A stretch of DNA of 43,005 nucleotides from [Clostridium] polysaccharolyticum (GTDB lineage: Bacteria > Bacillota > Clostridia > Lachnospirales > Lachnospiraceae). The notes under the pieces are model-generated. The model had not been told where the DNA came from and searched no databases. It saw only the letters and a list, made by a program, of their open reading frames with translations. Below are positions 24,132 through 33,076 of this stretch, piece after piece. The stretch's first letter is position 1. Every line of letters starts with the position of its first letter. The translations under genes and the position numbers were made by a program. Where the stretch lies: NCBI RefSeq assembly GCF_900111595.1, contig NZ_FOHN01000006.1:1-43005 (forward strand), written 5' to 3'.

Positions 24132-24713
24132 ATGTGTATCAACTTTCCATACCTGTTTATTATACCAAGTTTTATCTTAATATGGATAATATCATTAATT
24201 ATACGTTTAAGAAAACCCAAACCATTAACTTTACTTTTCACTGAATTTGCATTTTTCTTATATATATTAGTATTAATTAAAATTGTATTTTTCCCTATTG
24301 TAATTCAAAGCAAGTTGTCTCTAACGGAACTAATAGGAGAACATAATCACTTTTATTATGTAAATTATCACCCATTTAAAACTATTATTCTTACTCTTTC
24401 ATCAGCAAATTGGGAAAAACAAATACTCGGGAATATTGTTATGTTTGTGCCTTTTTCTTTCTTTATCCTGCTAATTTCACAATCAGGTAAACTCAAATAT
24501 AGAAAGGCACTATTTCTATCTGCATTAAGTTCATTTATTATAGAAGCAACACAATTAATAATAAACGAAGCTTCTAATTTTCCTAACAGAGTTGTAGATA
24601 TTGATGACATCATCCTAAACTCGGCAGGTGCGCTTATTGGAATTGCAATATTTCATTTCATGCAAAAATCCAAAATATATAACTTAGTAAAAAAAGGTGC
24701 GAATAATAACTAA
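24132..24713 (+). CDS. VanZ-family membrane protein
   Basis: 193 residues with about four to five membrane segments. The family marks are the NYHPFKTI stretch before the second half, the NIVMFVPFSFFILL segment and the closing EATQLI...RVVDIDDIILNSAGALIG block. VanZ proteins are a broad family; the name comes from low-level teicoplanin resistance in one member, which cannot be assumed here. AAAGGAG lies ten bases before the ATG. Probably co-transcribed with the small exported protein. The stop codon lies in the loop of the terminator. Confidence 0.85.
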   Translation: MCINFPYLFIIPSFILIWIISLIIRLRKPKPLTLLFTEFAFFLYILVLIKIVFFPIVIQSKLSLTELIGEHNHFYYVNYHPFKTIILTLSSANWEKQILGNIVMFVPFSFFILLISQSGKLKYRKALFLSALSSFIIEATQLIINEASNFPNRVVDIDDIILNSAGALIGIAIFHFMQKSKIYNLVKKGANNN

Positions 24714-24724
24714 CCGCACCTTTT
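24692..24724. terminator. Bidirectional terminator between vanZ-like and lipid kinase genes
   Basis: AAAAGGTGCG (24692-24701) pairs with CGCACCTTTT (24715-24724). The stem begins inside the last codons of the VanZ gene. Confidence 0.85.
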
Positions 24725-24735
24725 CTTTTCCTTTC

Positions 24736-25650
24736 CTATTCCAAACCCATATTTCGATATATGGAAAACCCTTTTTTCTGGTTCTTTATAACAGCTTCCT
24801 TTACCGAACCTCCAAACTCTCCATCTAATGTCCAGTTTATGTTCTCCTCACTTTCAACAGTGAGTTCTGCTGTTTTAAAATAATACATGCATTCAGAATT
24901 ATAATCATTGGTCAGCAGTGCACCTAATATTCCATTAAGCTCAATCATATTCTTTGGCATGCGAATCAGAATAACCTCAAAATACCCATCATCAAACAGA
25001 ACTTCCTCTTCCTTATAACGCTTCATGCCGCCAACCGTAAGAGCATTGGTTACCATTCCCAGAAGAATGTCATCCTCAATATGCAGTTTCTGCTTTGTCT
25101 CAGAATCCTTACAGGTTACTGTTACGTGATAAGACTTAATGCTTGCCAGACTCCTGGCACCTTCCAGAATATAAGCCAAATGTCCAAACATGTTTTTCGT
25201 CTGCTGCGGGGTAGAATACGATACCTCCGTAAATGCACCAAATGCTGCCACATAAATAAAATAAGCTCCATTAAACAGACCTACATCACATTGAAATTCT
25301 TTTCCATCCATAATGGCTTTAGCAGCTTCTATATGATCAAATGGAATCCCCATACTCTTTGCAAAATCGTTGGTACTTCCACTAGGAATATAGCCAATTG
25401 GCACTTTTCTTTCCAGATTCATGACACCATCTACCACCTCATCAAGTGTTCCATCTCCTCCAGAACACACAATCAGATCATAATTCATTCCCAGTTTTTC
25501 TACAATCTCCGTAGCTTCTTTTCCTCGCTGGGTAACATACAAAGTTGTTAAACACTCATGTTTCGTAAAAATATCAACAATCCCTAGCACATTGTTTTTC
25601 ACAGCGGCCTTTCCTGATTTCGGATTTACGACAAATAAAATCCGTCTCAT
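24736..25650 (-). CDS. YegS/BmrU-family diacylglycerol-type lipid kinase
   Basis: 304 residues. The start FVVNPKSGKAA, the GGDGTLDEVVDGV loop near residue 66 and GYIPSGSTNDFAKSMGIP are the nucleotide-binding marks of the DAGK catalytic family. It phosphorylates a lipid such as diacylglycerol, probably to recycle it into phosphatidic acid at the membrane. The ATG overlaps the end of the upstream helicase gene by four bases, with GAGGAA upstream, so the two are translationally coupled. Confidence 0.92.
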   Translation of the reverse strand: MRRILFVVNPKSGKAAVKNNVLGIVDIFTKHECLTTLYVTQRGKEATEIVEKLGMNYDLIVCSGGDGTLDEVVDGVMNLERKVPIGYIPSGSTNDFAKSMGIPFDHIEAAKAIMDGKEFQCDVGLFNGAYFIYVAAFGAFTEVSYSTPQQTKNMFGHLAYILEGARSLASIKSYHVTVTCKDSETKQKLHIEDDILLGMVTNALTVGGMKRYKEEEVLFDDGYFEVILIRMPKNMIELNGILGALLTNDYNSECMYYFKTAELTVESEENINWTLDGEFGGSVKEAVIKNQKKGFSIYRNMGLE

Positions 25651-28600
25651 AAAAATAATTCCTCCAATTCCTCTCTGCTAAGCTGATTAATAAATACTTC
25701 CTTAGATTTAATCACTGAATCCGACAATTCTTTTTTACGCTTTTGCAATTTATCAATTTTTTCTTCAATAGTATTCTTGGTAAGCAGCCGAATTACCTGC
25801 ACCGATTTTTTCTGGCCAATTCTGTACACACGATCTGCGGCCTGTTCTTCAACAGCCGGATTCCACCACGGATCATAATGAATGACCACATCGGCTCCCA
25901 CCAGATTTAAGCCTGTTCCGCCAGCCTTTAAGGAAATCAGGAACACACTTCCCTCTCCGTCATTAAATCTGGCAACATAATCTTTTCGATCTTGTATCTT
26001 GGTATTTCCTGATAGATAAAAGTACTCTATCTCCTGTTTCTTTAACTCCTCTGCGATAATCTCCAGCATACTTGTAAACTGAGAGAAAATCAATACTCTA
26101 TGGCCATTTTCCAGAATATCATTTAAAATCTGGCTTAACAGTTTAAGCTTTCCACTCTCCCCATAGTAATTATCAATAAAGGTAGAAGGATGACAGCATA
26201 TCTGACGCAGTCTCGTTAAAGCAGCCAGAATCTGCATTTTGCTCTTTTCAAATCCTTTTTCCTTAATTTCAGCAGTAAGCTCCTGACGAATATTCTGCAG
26301 ATATGCCTGATACACTTTCTCCTGCTCCTCTGTCATTTCTGCCATCATTTTGCTTTCAATCTTATCTGGAAGTTCCGTCAGCACTTCCTTCTTCATTCGG
26401 CGCAAGATAAATGGCTCAATGTGCTTTCCCAGATCCTCCAGCACTTCTTTGCTGCCTTCCTTTACAATCGGTTTTTCAAACCGCTCTACAAACTTTGAGT
26501 GGCTGTATAAATAATCTGGCAGAATAAAATCAAATAAAGACCATAACTCGGACAGAGAATTTTCAATCGGTGTTCCAGTTAAAGCAAATTTCTGCTTTGC
26601 CACAACCTGTTTTACAGATTTGGCATTCTGGGAGCTAGGATTTTTTATAAACTGGGCCTCATCAATAAACATGGTATGGAATTTGTGTTTTACATAATGT
26701 TCAATATCTCTTCGTATCAATGGATAAGAAGTAATCATTACATGATTCTCTTTCGCACGAGCAATCTGTTCCATACGTTCTTCTGGAGTACCTTCTACAA
26801 TAACCGCCGTTACCTGGGGAGCAAACTTTTCAAATTCTTCCTGCCAGTTATATACAAGAGAGGTTGGGGAAACTACTAAAAATACTGCATCTTTGTCCTG
26901 TTCCAGACATGCCGCTATATACGTAATAGCTTGAAGTGTTTTCCCAAGTCCCATATCATCTGCAAGAATTCCACCTAACCGATTCTGCGAAAGGGAATAC
27001 ATCCACTTATACCCTACAGCCTGATAAGGCCTAAGCTTAGCCTGAACCGTTTCTGGCACTTGGATATGAGCCTGTTTTGGCGTCATAATCTCCTCTAGCA
27101 GATTTTCATAGGCCAAAGACCTTTCATATTCAATTCCTTTAAAATCATCCATAATCTTATCCAGATACAACGCCTGGTAAGCAGGCAGATTAATTCCACC
27201 TGACTCATCAATATTATGCTCTTCCACATCTAACCGTTCAAGAAGCTGTGCAATCTGATTAACGTCCTCTCCGTCCAGATTAACAAAACTTCCGTCCTTT
27301 AGGCGATGGTATTTTTTCTTCTGCTTCAAAGCCTCAAAAAATGCCTTCAGTTCCTCTTTTGGCACTACATCATAGGACACATTCATTTCCAGCAGTTTCA
27401 CATCCCCATTAAAATGTATTGCTGTATGAATCGGACTATTACTGGATATACGGATTTTCTTCAAGTCCTCAGAATGATATACCTCATATTTTTCATTGAG
27501 CATGTAAATATCGTGGCTTAAAAATTCATAAATGTCCCCATCTTTCTTTAACAAAAAGAAATCTTTATATGGTTCAAAATGCAGATTGTCCAATAAATCC
27601 AAGCACTCTTCTTCTGCTTCTTTCTGGCGCACAAGAATAATCCCAGCTGGCAAATCATTAATAAGGGGATTGATTTCATAATCACCATACTGGAATTTCA
27701 GTAATGCCTTTACATAATTTCTATATTTATCAAGATAAATCCTGATTTTCAAATCTTCATTAATATAGTTATCCTTCAAACTTTCCAGAACATTGATTTC
27801 CATTGTCTCGTGGATCCTGGGCAAGACAGAATCAATAAACCTGTCCTTTAATTCTCCCTGGAAAACAAGTCTCTCTTTGTTTTTATTCATACAATTAAAG
27901 AACGGCAGGTAGTTGGCAATAAACTCTTTACTAGGCATATAAAGCACATTATCATGCAAAAGAAGGCTTCCGTCCTCAGACAAAGGTTTTACCGGTGTTT
28001 TATCCATTAATTCAATCTGAATGGATTCCTCATGGGATTCTAGCTGGAATCCAATTGGCGGATTGCCTTTTACAAAAGTTACGCCTTCATAAAGGTCATC
28101 CCCAAGCTCAATCTGAAATTCTTCTTTTCCCATATATCCAAGCAAATGAAACAGCATGTTTTTGGTAATCGCCATTTCTGCCTTGTTAAACAAATTATTA
28201 TAATAAACCTTGCCTAGCGCTTCCTGTATCTCATAAATTTCCTGAAGATACGTCATAACCGGTTGGGAACTCTTTGAAAAACGGCTTTCTCCTGCCACAA
28301 ACCTAAATTCCTTGCCAAGGGCTATATTTTCACCGTTGGAATAAGCATGTAGAAATTTCTTTACATTCTGGACTTTGTAAAACCTGCTGCTTCCTGCCCT
28401 TAGAGACAAGAACAGTTTTGAATCTTTTCCTTTTAAAATACTAGGAAAATGCAGTTTCACTTCGATATGAAACGTCTCTCCCAATGCTGGAGTCTTGTAC
28501 TGATTATTAAAATACTCTACGATCTGATATAAACTCTTCTCTTCTTCATTTTCCGGCTTCCTGGTTTCACTCCGCTCCATATAGTTCGTAATAAACAAAA

Positions 28601-28865
28601 GTGCAGCAATTACGTGTTTGCAGGCTCCATCATATTTAATATGTGCTGGACAGTTGCAATTAAATTTTAACTGTTTCGAATTTTTGTCCTCTTCAATTGT
28701 AACGATATACTGATTGCTGCCTTTCACTGTAGCACGGTACTGCTGACGTGCTTTTGACCACGTTACATTGGATACTGCATTGCTTTTATAATAGCGCAGC
28801 CCGCGAAAATAAGTCGCTTCATCTGTCGCTAAACGTTTAATTGAGTCTTTTGAAATTTTAAACAT
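25647..28865 (-). CDS. SWIM zinc-finger SNF2-family helicase
   Basis: 1072 residues. An N-terminal SWIM zinc finger (C70, C72, C82, H84 in FNCNCPA...ACKH) is followed by a long SNF2-associated region. The two-lobed SNF2 ATPase then follows: DDMGLGKTLQ near 630, DEAQ near 735, LTGTPIENS, and in lobe two ISLKAGGTGLNLVGAD and DRVYRIGQ. These bacterial SNF2 proteins translocate on duplex DNA and have been linked to repair or remodelling; the target is unknown. The length is usual for Clostridia. The SD (AGAGAG) is modest. The 3' end overlaps the lipid kinase start by four bases. Confidence 0.95.
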   Translation of the reverse strand: MFKISKDSIKRLATDEATYFRGLRYYKSNAVSNVTWSKARQQYRATVKGSNQYIVTIEEDKNSKQLKFNCNCPAHIKYDGACKHVIAALLFITNYMERSETRKPENEEEKSLYQIVEYFNNQYKTPALGETFHIEVKLHFPSILKGKDSKLFLSLRAGSSRFYKVQNVKKFLHAYSNGENIALGKEFRFVAGESRFSKSSQPVMTYLQEIYEIQEALGKVYYNNLFNKAEMAITKNMLFHLLGYMGKEEFQIELGDDLYEGVTFVKGNPPIGFQLESHEESIQIELMDKTPVKPLSEDGSLLLHDNVLYMPSKEFIANYLPFFNCMNKNKERLVFQGELKDRFIDSVLPRIHETMEINVLESLKDNYINEDLKIRIYLDKYRNYVKALLKFQYGDYEINPLINDLPAGIILVRQKEAEEECLDLLDNLHFEPYKDFFLLKKDGDIYEFLSHDIYMLNEKYEVYHSEDLKKIRISSNSPIHTAIHFNGDVKLLEMNVSYDVVPKEELKAFFEALKQKKKYHRLKDGSFVNLDGEDVNQIAQLLERLDVEEHNIDESGGINLPAYQALYLDKIMDDFKGIEYERSLAYENLLEEIMTPKQAHIQVPETVQAKLRPYQAVGYKWMYSLSQNRLGGILADDMGLGKTLQAITYIAACLEQDKDAVFLVVSPTSLVYNWQEEFEKFAPQVTAVIVEGTPEERMEQIARAKENHVMITSYPLIRRDIEHYVKHKFHTMFIDEAQFIKNPSSQNAKSVKQVVAKQKFALTGTPIENSLSELWSLFDFILPDYLYSHSKFVERFEKPIVKEGSKEVLEDLGKHIEPFILRRMKKEVLTELPDKIESKMMAEMTEEQEKVYQAYLQNIRQELTAEIKEKGFEKSKMQILAALTRLRQICCHPSTFIDNYYGESGKLKLLSQILNDILENGHRVLIFSQFTSMLEIIAEELKKQEIEYFYLSGNTKIQDRKDYVARFNDGEGSVFLISLKAGGTGLNLVGADVVIHYDPWWNPAVEEQAADRVYRIGQKKSVQVIRLLTKNTIEEKIDKLQKRKKELSDSVIKSKEVFINQLSREELEELFL

Positions 28866-28903
28866 AATGTAATCTCTCTCTGCTAATTCGTTTTCATCAT
28901 ATT

Positions 28904-28909
28904 ATTATA
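28904..28909 (-). promoter_or_regulatory. Extended -10 of the helicase-lipid kinase operon
   Basis: TATAAT on the minus strand, preceded by TGT (extended -10), 39 bases before the helicase start. No good -35 is seen, which fits an extended -10 promoter. Confidence 0.45.
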
Positions 28910-28994
28910 ACACAATTGAAAGGGCAAACATACTTTAAATTTGCATTTTCGTAAAATTCTTATAAACTAGAGAGACCTTTTTTGTAAAGAAGAA

Positions 28995-29054
28995 CAAAGT
29001 GTGAGTTTCTCAGACTTTCGCAACTGGAATGTACTCGAAGGAACTCAGACTTTG
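28995..29054. repeat. Intergenic palindromic repeat, copy 2
   Basis: 60 bases nearly identical to 9331-9391: arms CAAAGTGTGAGTT (28995-29007) and AACTCAGACTTTG (29042-29054). The shared core is TCGCAACTGGAATGTACTCG. One base change makes a mismatch in the outer stem, and one base is missing beside the inner hairpin. It lies between the promoter of the helicase operon and the terminator at 29075-29104. Confidence 0.8.
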
Positions 29055-29074
29055 CCATCAAAATCAAAATAAAA

Positions 29075-29104
29075 CAGTGCTTTCGAATTTATCCGAAAGC
29101 ACTG
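29075..29104 (-). terminator. Terminator of the small RNA / two-component region
   Basis: CAGTGCTTTCG (29075-29085) pairs perfectly with CGAAAGCACTG (29094-29104); on the minus strand it is followed by TTTTATTTTG. It ends the short transcript started at 29213-29241 and may also catch read-through from the sensor kinase gene. Confidence 0.8.
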
Positions 29105-29107
29105 CTA

Positions 29108-29200
29108 TTACAGCTTTAATATCCAATCCTGCTTTTGAACTATCAGAGCAATGATAAATACAAAATACAAGAGACCCCTCAATCTCTCAGAATCTTCCAT
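29108..29200 (-). CDS. Possible 30-residue membrane peptide (alternative to small RNA)
   Basis: An ATG-started frame of 30 codons. It begins MEDSERLRG, continues with a hydrophobic stretch (LLYFVFIIALIV) and ends QKQDWILKL. A charged head, one short membrane helix and a short tail are the layout of bacterial small membrane proteins. There is no SD site, and the expected RNA start is only about six bases upstream. It is not an AgrD, as it lacks the cysteine and the charged tail of autoinducing peptides. Listed as a weak alternative reading of the small transcript. Confidence 0.2.
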   Translation of the reverse strand: MEDSERLRGLLYFVFIIALIVQKQDWILKL

Positions 29201-29212
29201 CAAACCGTTTTT

Positions 29213-29241
29213 TTATTAATATAAACTAATTATATTGTCAA
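29213..29241 (-). promoter_or_regulatory. Promoter of the candidate small RNA
   Basis: On the minus strand TTGACA (29236-29241) and TAATAA (29213-29218) are 17 bases apart, in an AT-rich stretch just after the sensor kinase gene. Confidence 0.6.
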
Positions 29242-29299
29242 ATGCGTTTTTTTTCAATACACTTTGCATAACATACAGTTTTTTCACGCAAAACATAGT

Positions 29300-30613
29300 T
29301 TAAATACTAAAAGATACCGAAACAGCAAACAAATTGTCATTTATTACAGTCGAAAATTCCCCTTCATAAAGCCCAACTACCTTGCGTACATTACATAAAC
29401 CTGTACCTGTTTTCAATCGATGCTTTAAGTTCTTCTTCTCCATTTCCTTCACATGAACTGGATCTATCGGATTAGACATCTTCAGGATAAGAAATCCGTT
29501 TACTTTTCTTATCTTGCACGTAATCTCCCTCATATCTTCTGGCAGCTTTGTGCAGCCTGTAATGGCATTATCAAAGAGATTGCATAATATAGTCGACAGA
29601 TGATAATCTGACATAAACCCCCAGTCCACATCTTCCACTTCATAATGTATGCGGGTATTGCTCTGCAGAGCTTTTTTCTCTTTATCCTGTAAAATGATAT
29701 CTACCATTTTGTTACTAGAATAACACCTTGGATAAATGGCCTCTATCTCTCCTGCCAAAGTTCCTGCATACTCATTGGCAATACCAAGATTGCCGCTATG
29801 GTACATTCCTTCCAGAACCTGTACATGGTTTTTTACATCATGAAGTATGCTTCTGCACTCATGTATCTGATTTTCCATGTTTTTGTAGTATTCATAAGTA
29901 AGCTGATTCTTTTCTTCCGCCTTCCTTAACCTGTAACGCAATATTGAATTCTGCGATAAGCTTGTTCCATAAGACAACGCATAAGCATTGATCATAACAA
30001 GCCCCAATAAAAGGACCAGTATCAGTATCTGATTGTCAACAAACAGATACACATAGTTTCTCACCACAAGAATAAAGTAAATAAATAATCCACTATAAAA
30101 TATCGTCACAGTAAAATTAAACACACCAAACATATTCAGTTCTCTGCCATTAAACAAAAAATAAACCATTAACACGATGCGATACAGGATAAACAATACG
30201 ACAACTGCGCATGTGGCAAAAATCGGATGTGTATAATTCGGCTGTCCATTCCAGACAGTATCATATTGTAATATCCAGCTTCTGACACCCCATTCAAAAC
30301 CATAATGAATCAAAGTAGATACTGCACCAAAACAGATTCCTGTCAGGCAATTCCGAAACTTATGATCCCTGAAAAACAAATATGCATAAAGATAGCACAA
30401 GCATATATTGGCACATCCTTGAAACCTGTATGGAATCGCACATATGCCTACCATCACTCCAACACAAAAAAAGAATCCTCCAGTATACCAGAACAAATGG
30501 TCTGGATACTTCTTTTCATTGGTACTGCACAGCAAATGGCCCAAAAGAGAGAAAGCAGCATAATACCAAACTAAATTTGAAAAAAAGAACATTAGCCCTT
30601 CCATATTACACAT
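29300..30613 (-). CDS. AgrC-like GHKL sensor histidine kinase
   Basis: About 437 residues. Six or so membrane segments fill the first 210 residues. The kinase core has the phospho-acceptor histidine in ILHDVKNHVQVLEG near 256, the N box LCNLFDNAITGCTK near 344 and a G box TGTGLCNVRKVV near 406, in the manner of AgrC-type (GHKL, HPK10) kinases. These usually sense peptides, but no agrB or agrD gene is seen nearby. The frame opens at TTG (30617-30619); the ATG at 30611-30613 with AGGAG nine bases before it is preferred. Co-transcribed with the response regulator, two bases after its stop. Confidence 0.92.
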   Translation of the reverse strand: MCNMEGLMFFFSNLVWYYAAFSLLGHLLCSTNEKKYPDHLFWYTGGFFFCVGVMVGICAIPYRFQGCANICLCYLYAYLFFRDHKFRNCLTGICFGAVSTLIHYGFEWGVRSWILQYDTVWNGQPNYTHPIFATCAVVVLFILYRIVLMVYFLFNGRELNMFGVFNFTVTIFYSGLFIYFILVVRNYVYLFVDNQILILVLLLGLVMINAYALSYGTSLSQNSILRYRLRKAEEKNQLTYEYYKNMENQIHECRSILHDVKNHVQVLEGMYHSGNLGIANEYAGTLAGEIEAIYPRCYSSNKMVDIILQDKEKKALQSNTRIHYEVEDVDWGFMSDYHLSTILCNLFDNAITGCTKLPEDMREITCKIRKVNGFLILKMSNPIDPVHVKEMEKKNLKHRLKTGTGLCNVRKVVGLYEGEFSTVINDNLFAVSVSFSI

Positions 30614-30615
30614 CT

Positions 30616-31329
30616 TCAAATACTCCTATTCAGATAATCATGCATGCTTTTGCGAAACCCTTTGGAATAACGCTGTGACAGAGGCAGCGCAATACCGCTT
30701 TTCATATAAACAGTGTAATTCTTTATCCCTTCCACATGATAGAGGTTTACTACAAAACTCTTATGAGAAACTTCGAAATAATAAATTTTCATCCGTTCTG
30801 CAATACTCGAAATCTTTTCTCTAGGAAGCCGTTCTATCTGGTTTTCACTATCATAAAGCAATACGTCTCGGTTACTATATTCAAAATACTGTATATTCTC
30901 TAATTTTTTCTTTATGATTCCTGAATTGGTCCGTAACGATAACAGGCAGTTTCCATTAACCCCTCTATATTTTAATACTTCTAATAGAACATTTTCCATC
31001 TTGCTTTTGGTAACTGGTTTTTCTATGTAATCAAAGGCATGAATACGAAAAGCATCTTTCATAAAATCACGAAAAGCAGTGACAAAAACAATTTTCACTT
31101 CCATATCCAGAAATCGGATTTTTTCAGCAACTTCAATTCCATTTTCACCTTCCAAACCGATGTCCAGAAAAATTATTTCATACTGTTCTTTGCTTTTACA
31201 AAGCTGTTCTCCTTTTGTAAACGTTCTCACATCCAATACAAGTCCATATTCTTCACTTAACTCTTTCAAAAAAGTTTCAATTAAGGAAATAATCACTGGT
31301 TCATTGTCGCAGATAGCTATTTTCAGCAT
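30616..31329 (-). CDS. LytTR-family (AgrA-like) response regulator
   Basis: 237 residues. The receiver domain has acidic Asp8, the phospho-acceptor Asp56 in IIFLDIGLEGENG, and the conserved Thr and Lys further on (VFVTAF; EKPVTK). The C-terminal half is a LytTR DNA-binding domain (LENIQYFEYSNRDVLL, then YFEVSHKSFVVNLYHVEGI). Such regulators bind direct repeats of about nine bases upstream of their targets. It is the first gene of the pair with the GHKL kinase. AGGGGAG lies twelve bases before the ATG. Confidence 0.93.
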   Translation of the reverse strand: MLKIAICDNEPVIISLIETFLKELSEEYGLVLDVRTFTKGEQLCKSKEQYEIIFLDIGLEGENGIEVAEKIRFLDMEVKIVFVTAFRDFMKDAFRIHAFDYIEKPVTKSKMENVLLEVLKYRGVNGNCLLSLRTNSGIIKKKLENIQYFEYSNRDVLLYDSENQIERLPREKISSIAERMKIYYFEVSHKSFVVNLYHVEGIKNYTVYMKSGIALPLSQRYSKGFRKSMHDYLNRSI

Positions 31330-31509
31330 AATACATTCTATCTCCCCTCATGTCTCTTATTCCCCCATATTATTGTGTTCGCAGACTCTTCTTACTATTC
31401 TCCAATACTCCTCTTATTATTATAACAACTCTTTATGTTTCATTCAATATTTTTCCACTTTTCATAGTGTTTTTATGTATTTAGTATAATTATGTAATAT
31501 TATAAAATA

Positions 31510-31553
31510 AAATACAGGTTTTCTCTACCCTTATGAAAAGAAAACCTGTATTT
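31510..31553. terminator. Terminator after miaB
   Basis: AAATACAGGTTTTCT (31510-31524) pairs perfectly with AGAAAACCTGTATTT (31539-31553), A/T runs on both sides. It starts just after the miaB stop. Confidence 0.85.
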
Positions 31554-31557
31554 TTTC

Positions 31558-32994
31558 TTACTGCTCTTCTTCTGCTAATTCCCCCATGTAATAGAAACCT
31601 TTTGACTCAGCAAGTCTTACATTTGCAATTTTACCGATTAAATCACTAGAACCTTTGAAATGCACTAAAACATTGTTAGTCAAACGACCTGTTACAAAGT
31701 CTGGATCCTGTGAATTGATTTCCTCTACCAATACTTTTTCCACTTTACCAGTATCACGTCCTGAAAGTTCCGCAGAAATAGTCTGGATTTCTTTTAGCAG
31801 ACGGTCAAAACGGTCCTTGATTACATCTTCTGGAACCTGTTCTTCCATTTTCGCTGCCGGAGTACCTGTTCTCTTAGAATAAATAAATGTGTATGCACTT
31901 TCGTAACGGACTTTGCGAACCACATCCAATGTTTCCTGAAAATCCTCTTCTGTCTCCCCTGGGAAACCGACAATAATATCTGTTGTAAGAGAGATATTTG
32001 GAACTGCTTTTTTAATCTTGTCCACAAGTTCTAAATACTGCTCTTTTGTATAACGGCGGTTCATAATCTTTAAAAGCCTGCTGCTGCCACACTGTACGGG
32101 AAGGTGAAGGTGATTACAGATTTTTTTGGAATCACGCATTACTGCAATTAACTCATCGGATAAATCCTTTGGATGGGAAGTCATGAAACGGATTCTTTCC
32201 AATCCTTCAATTTTTTCAATCTCCTGTAACAGCTGTGCAAATGTCACAGGATGTTCTAAATTCTTGCCATAGGAATTCACATTCTGTCCCAGTAACATAA
32301 TTTCTACAACACCATCTGCCACCAATGCTTCAATCTCACGAATAATGTCCTTAGGATTACGGCTTCTTTCCCTGCCTCTAACATAAGGAACAATACAGTA
32401 CGTACAGAAGTTGTTGCATCCATACATAATATTTACGCCAGCTTTGAATTTATGCTTACGTTCACTTGGAAGGTCTTCTACAATCTCGGCAGTATCTTTC
32501 CATATGTCAATAATCATGCCTTTGGAATCAATACGTGCCTGCATTAACTCTGCAAGCTTGAAAATGTTATGGGTTCCAAAGATAATATCCACGAATTTAT
32601 AGCTTTTTTTGATTTTCTCAACAACTGCTGTTTCCTGCATCATACATCCACATAAAGCAATCATCATATGTGGATTCTGGGATTTTAATTTTTTTAAATA
32701 CCCTAGTCTTCCATAGACCTTTAAGTTGGCATTTTCACGAACAGTACAGGTATTGTAAATAACAAAATCTGCCTTTTCGTCTTCTATCATAGTATAGCCA
32801 ATCTTTTCAAGAATGCCGATAATTTTCTCCGAGTCATGAGCATTCATCTGGCAGCCGAATGTATTCACACAAGCAGTTAATGGACGGCCTAGCTTTTCCT
32901 GCTGTTTCGCAGCCCATTCCTTGCACATTTCCATAAAATATAACTGTCTTTCCGTCTGGTTACTGTTTTCTATATCTGTAATGTTGCGATTCAT
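31558..32994 (-). CDS. miaB: tRNA-2-methylthio-N6-dimethylallyladenosine synthase
   Basis: 478 residues in the methylthiotransferase layout. The N-terminal UPF0004 domain has its three cluster cysteines (CVNTFGCQMN, CTVREN, and the ALCGCMMQE region). The radical SAM core near residue 195 reads CNNFCTYCIVPYVRGRERSR, and a C-terminal TRAM domain follows. MiaB adds a methylthio group to i6A37 of tRNAs. The CIVPYVRGRERSR motif separates it from MtaB and RimO. AGAGAGG precedes the ATG. It stands alone with a terminator after it. Confidence 0.96.
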   Translation of the reverse strand: MNRNITDIENSNQTERQLYFMEMCKEWAAKQQEKLGRPLTACVNTFGCQMNAHDSEKIIGILEKIGYTMIEDEKADFVIYNTCTVRENANLKVYGRLGYLKKLKSQNPHMMIALCGCMMQETAVVEKIKKSYKFVDIIFGTHNIFKLAELMQARIDSKGMIIDIWKDTAEIVEDLPSERKHKFKAGVNIMYGCNNFCTYCIVPYVRGRERSRNPKDIIREIEALVADGVVEIMLLGQNVNSYGKNLEHPVTFAQLLQEIEKIEGLERIRFMTSHPKDLSDELIAVMRDSKKICNHLHLPVQCGSSRLLKIMNRRYTKEQYLELVDKIKKAVPNISLTTDIIVGFPGETEEDFQETLDVVRKVRYESAYTFIYSKRTGTPAAKMEEQVPEDVIKDRFDRLLKEIQTISAELSGRDTGKVEKVLVEEINSQDPDFVTGRLTNNVLVHFKGSSDLIGKIANVRLAESKGFYYMGELAEEEQ

Positions 32995-33076
32995 ATCACA
33001 TTATCCTCTCTAATTCATTCAACGGGTTATATTTTACTGGAAAGGGGGGATTTAGTCAATATAGAATCCTTAAATC

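Larger units (their letters stand above)
29070..29206 (-). ncRNA. Candidate small RNA of about 137 nt
   Basis: A strong promoter (TTGACA at 29236-29241, TAATAA at 29213-29218) and a perfect intrinsic terminator (29075-29104) frame a short segment with no gene of normal size. The predicted transcript starts near 29206. It contains an internal hairpin (AGAGA...TCTCT in the first half). A 30-codon frame exists inside (29108-29200), but it would begin about six bases after the predicted start of the RNA with no room for an SD site. This favours a non-coding RNA over a peptide gene, without excluding leaderless translation. No known RNA family is recognised. Confidence 0.4.

Noticed and set aside
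24132-24713. VanZ as glycopeptide resistance
   Set aside because: No vanHAX or other van genes; the family is broad and mostly uncharacterised.
29108-29200. AgrD-type signal peptide next to the AgrC-like kinase
   Set aside because: No cysteine or serine ring residue in the right place, no charged tail, and no AgrB gene.
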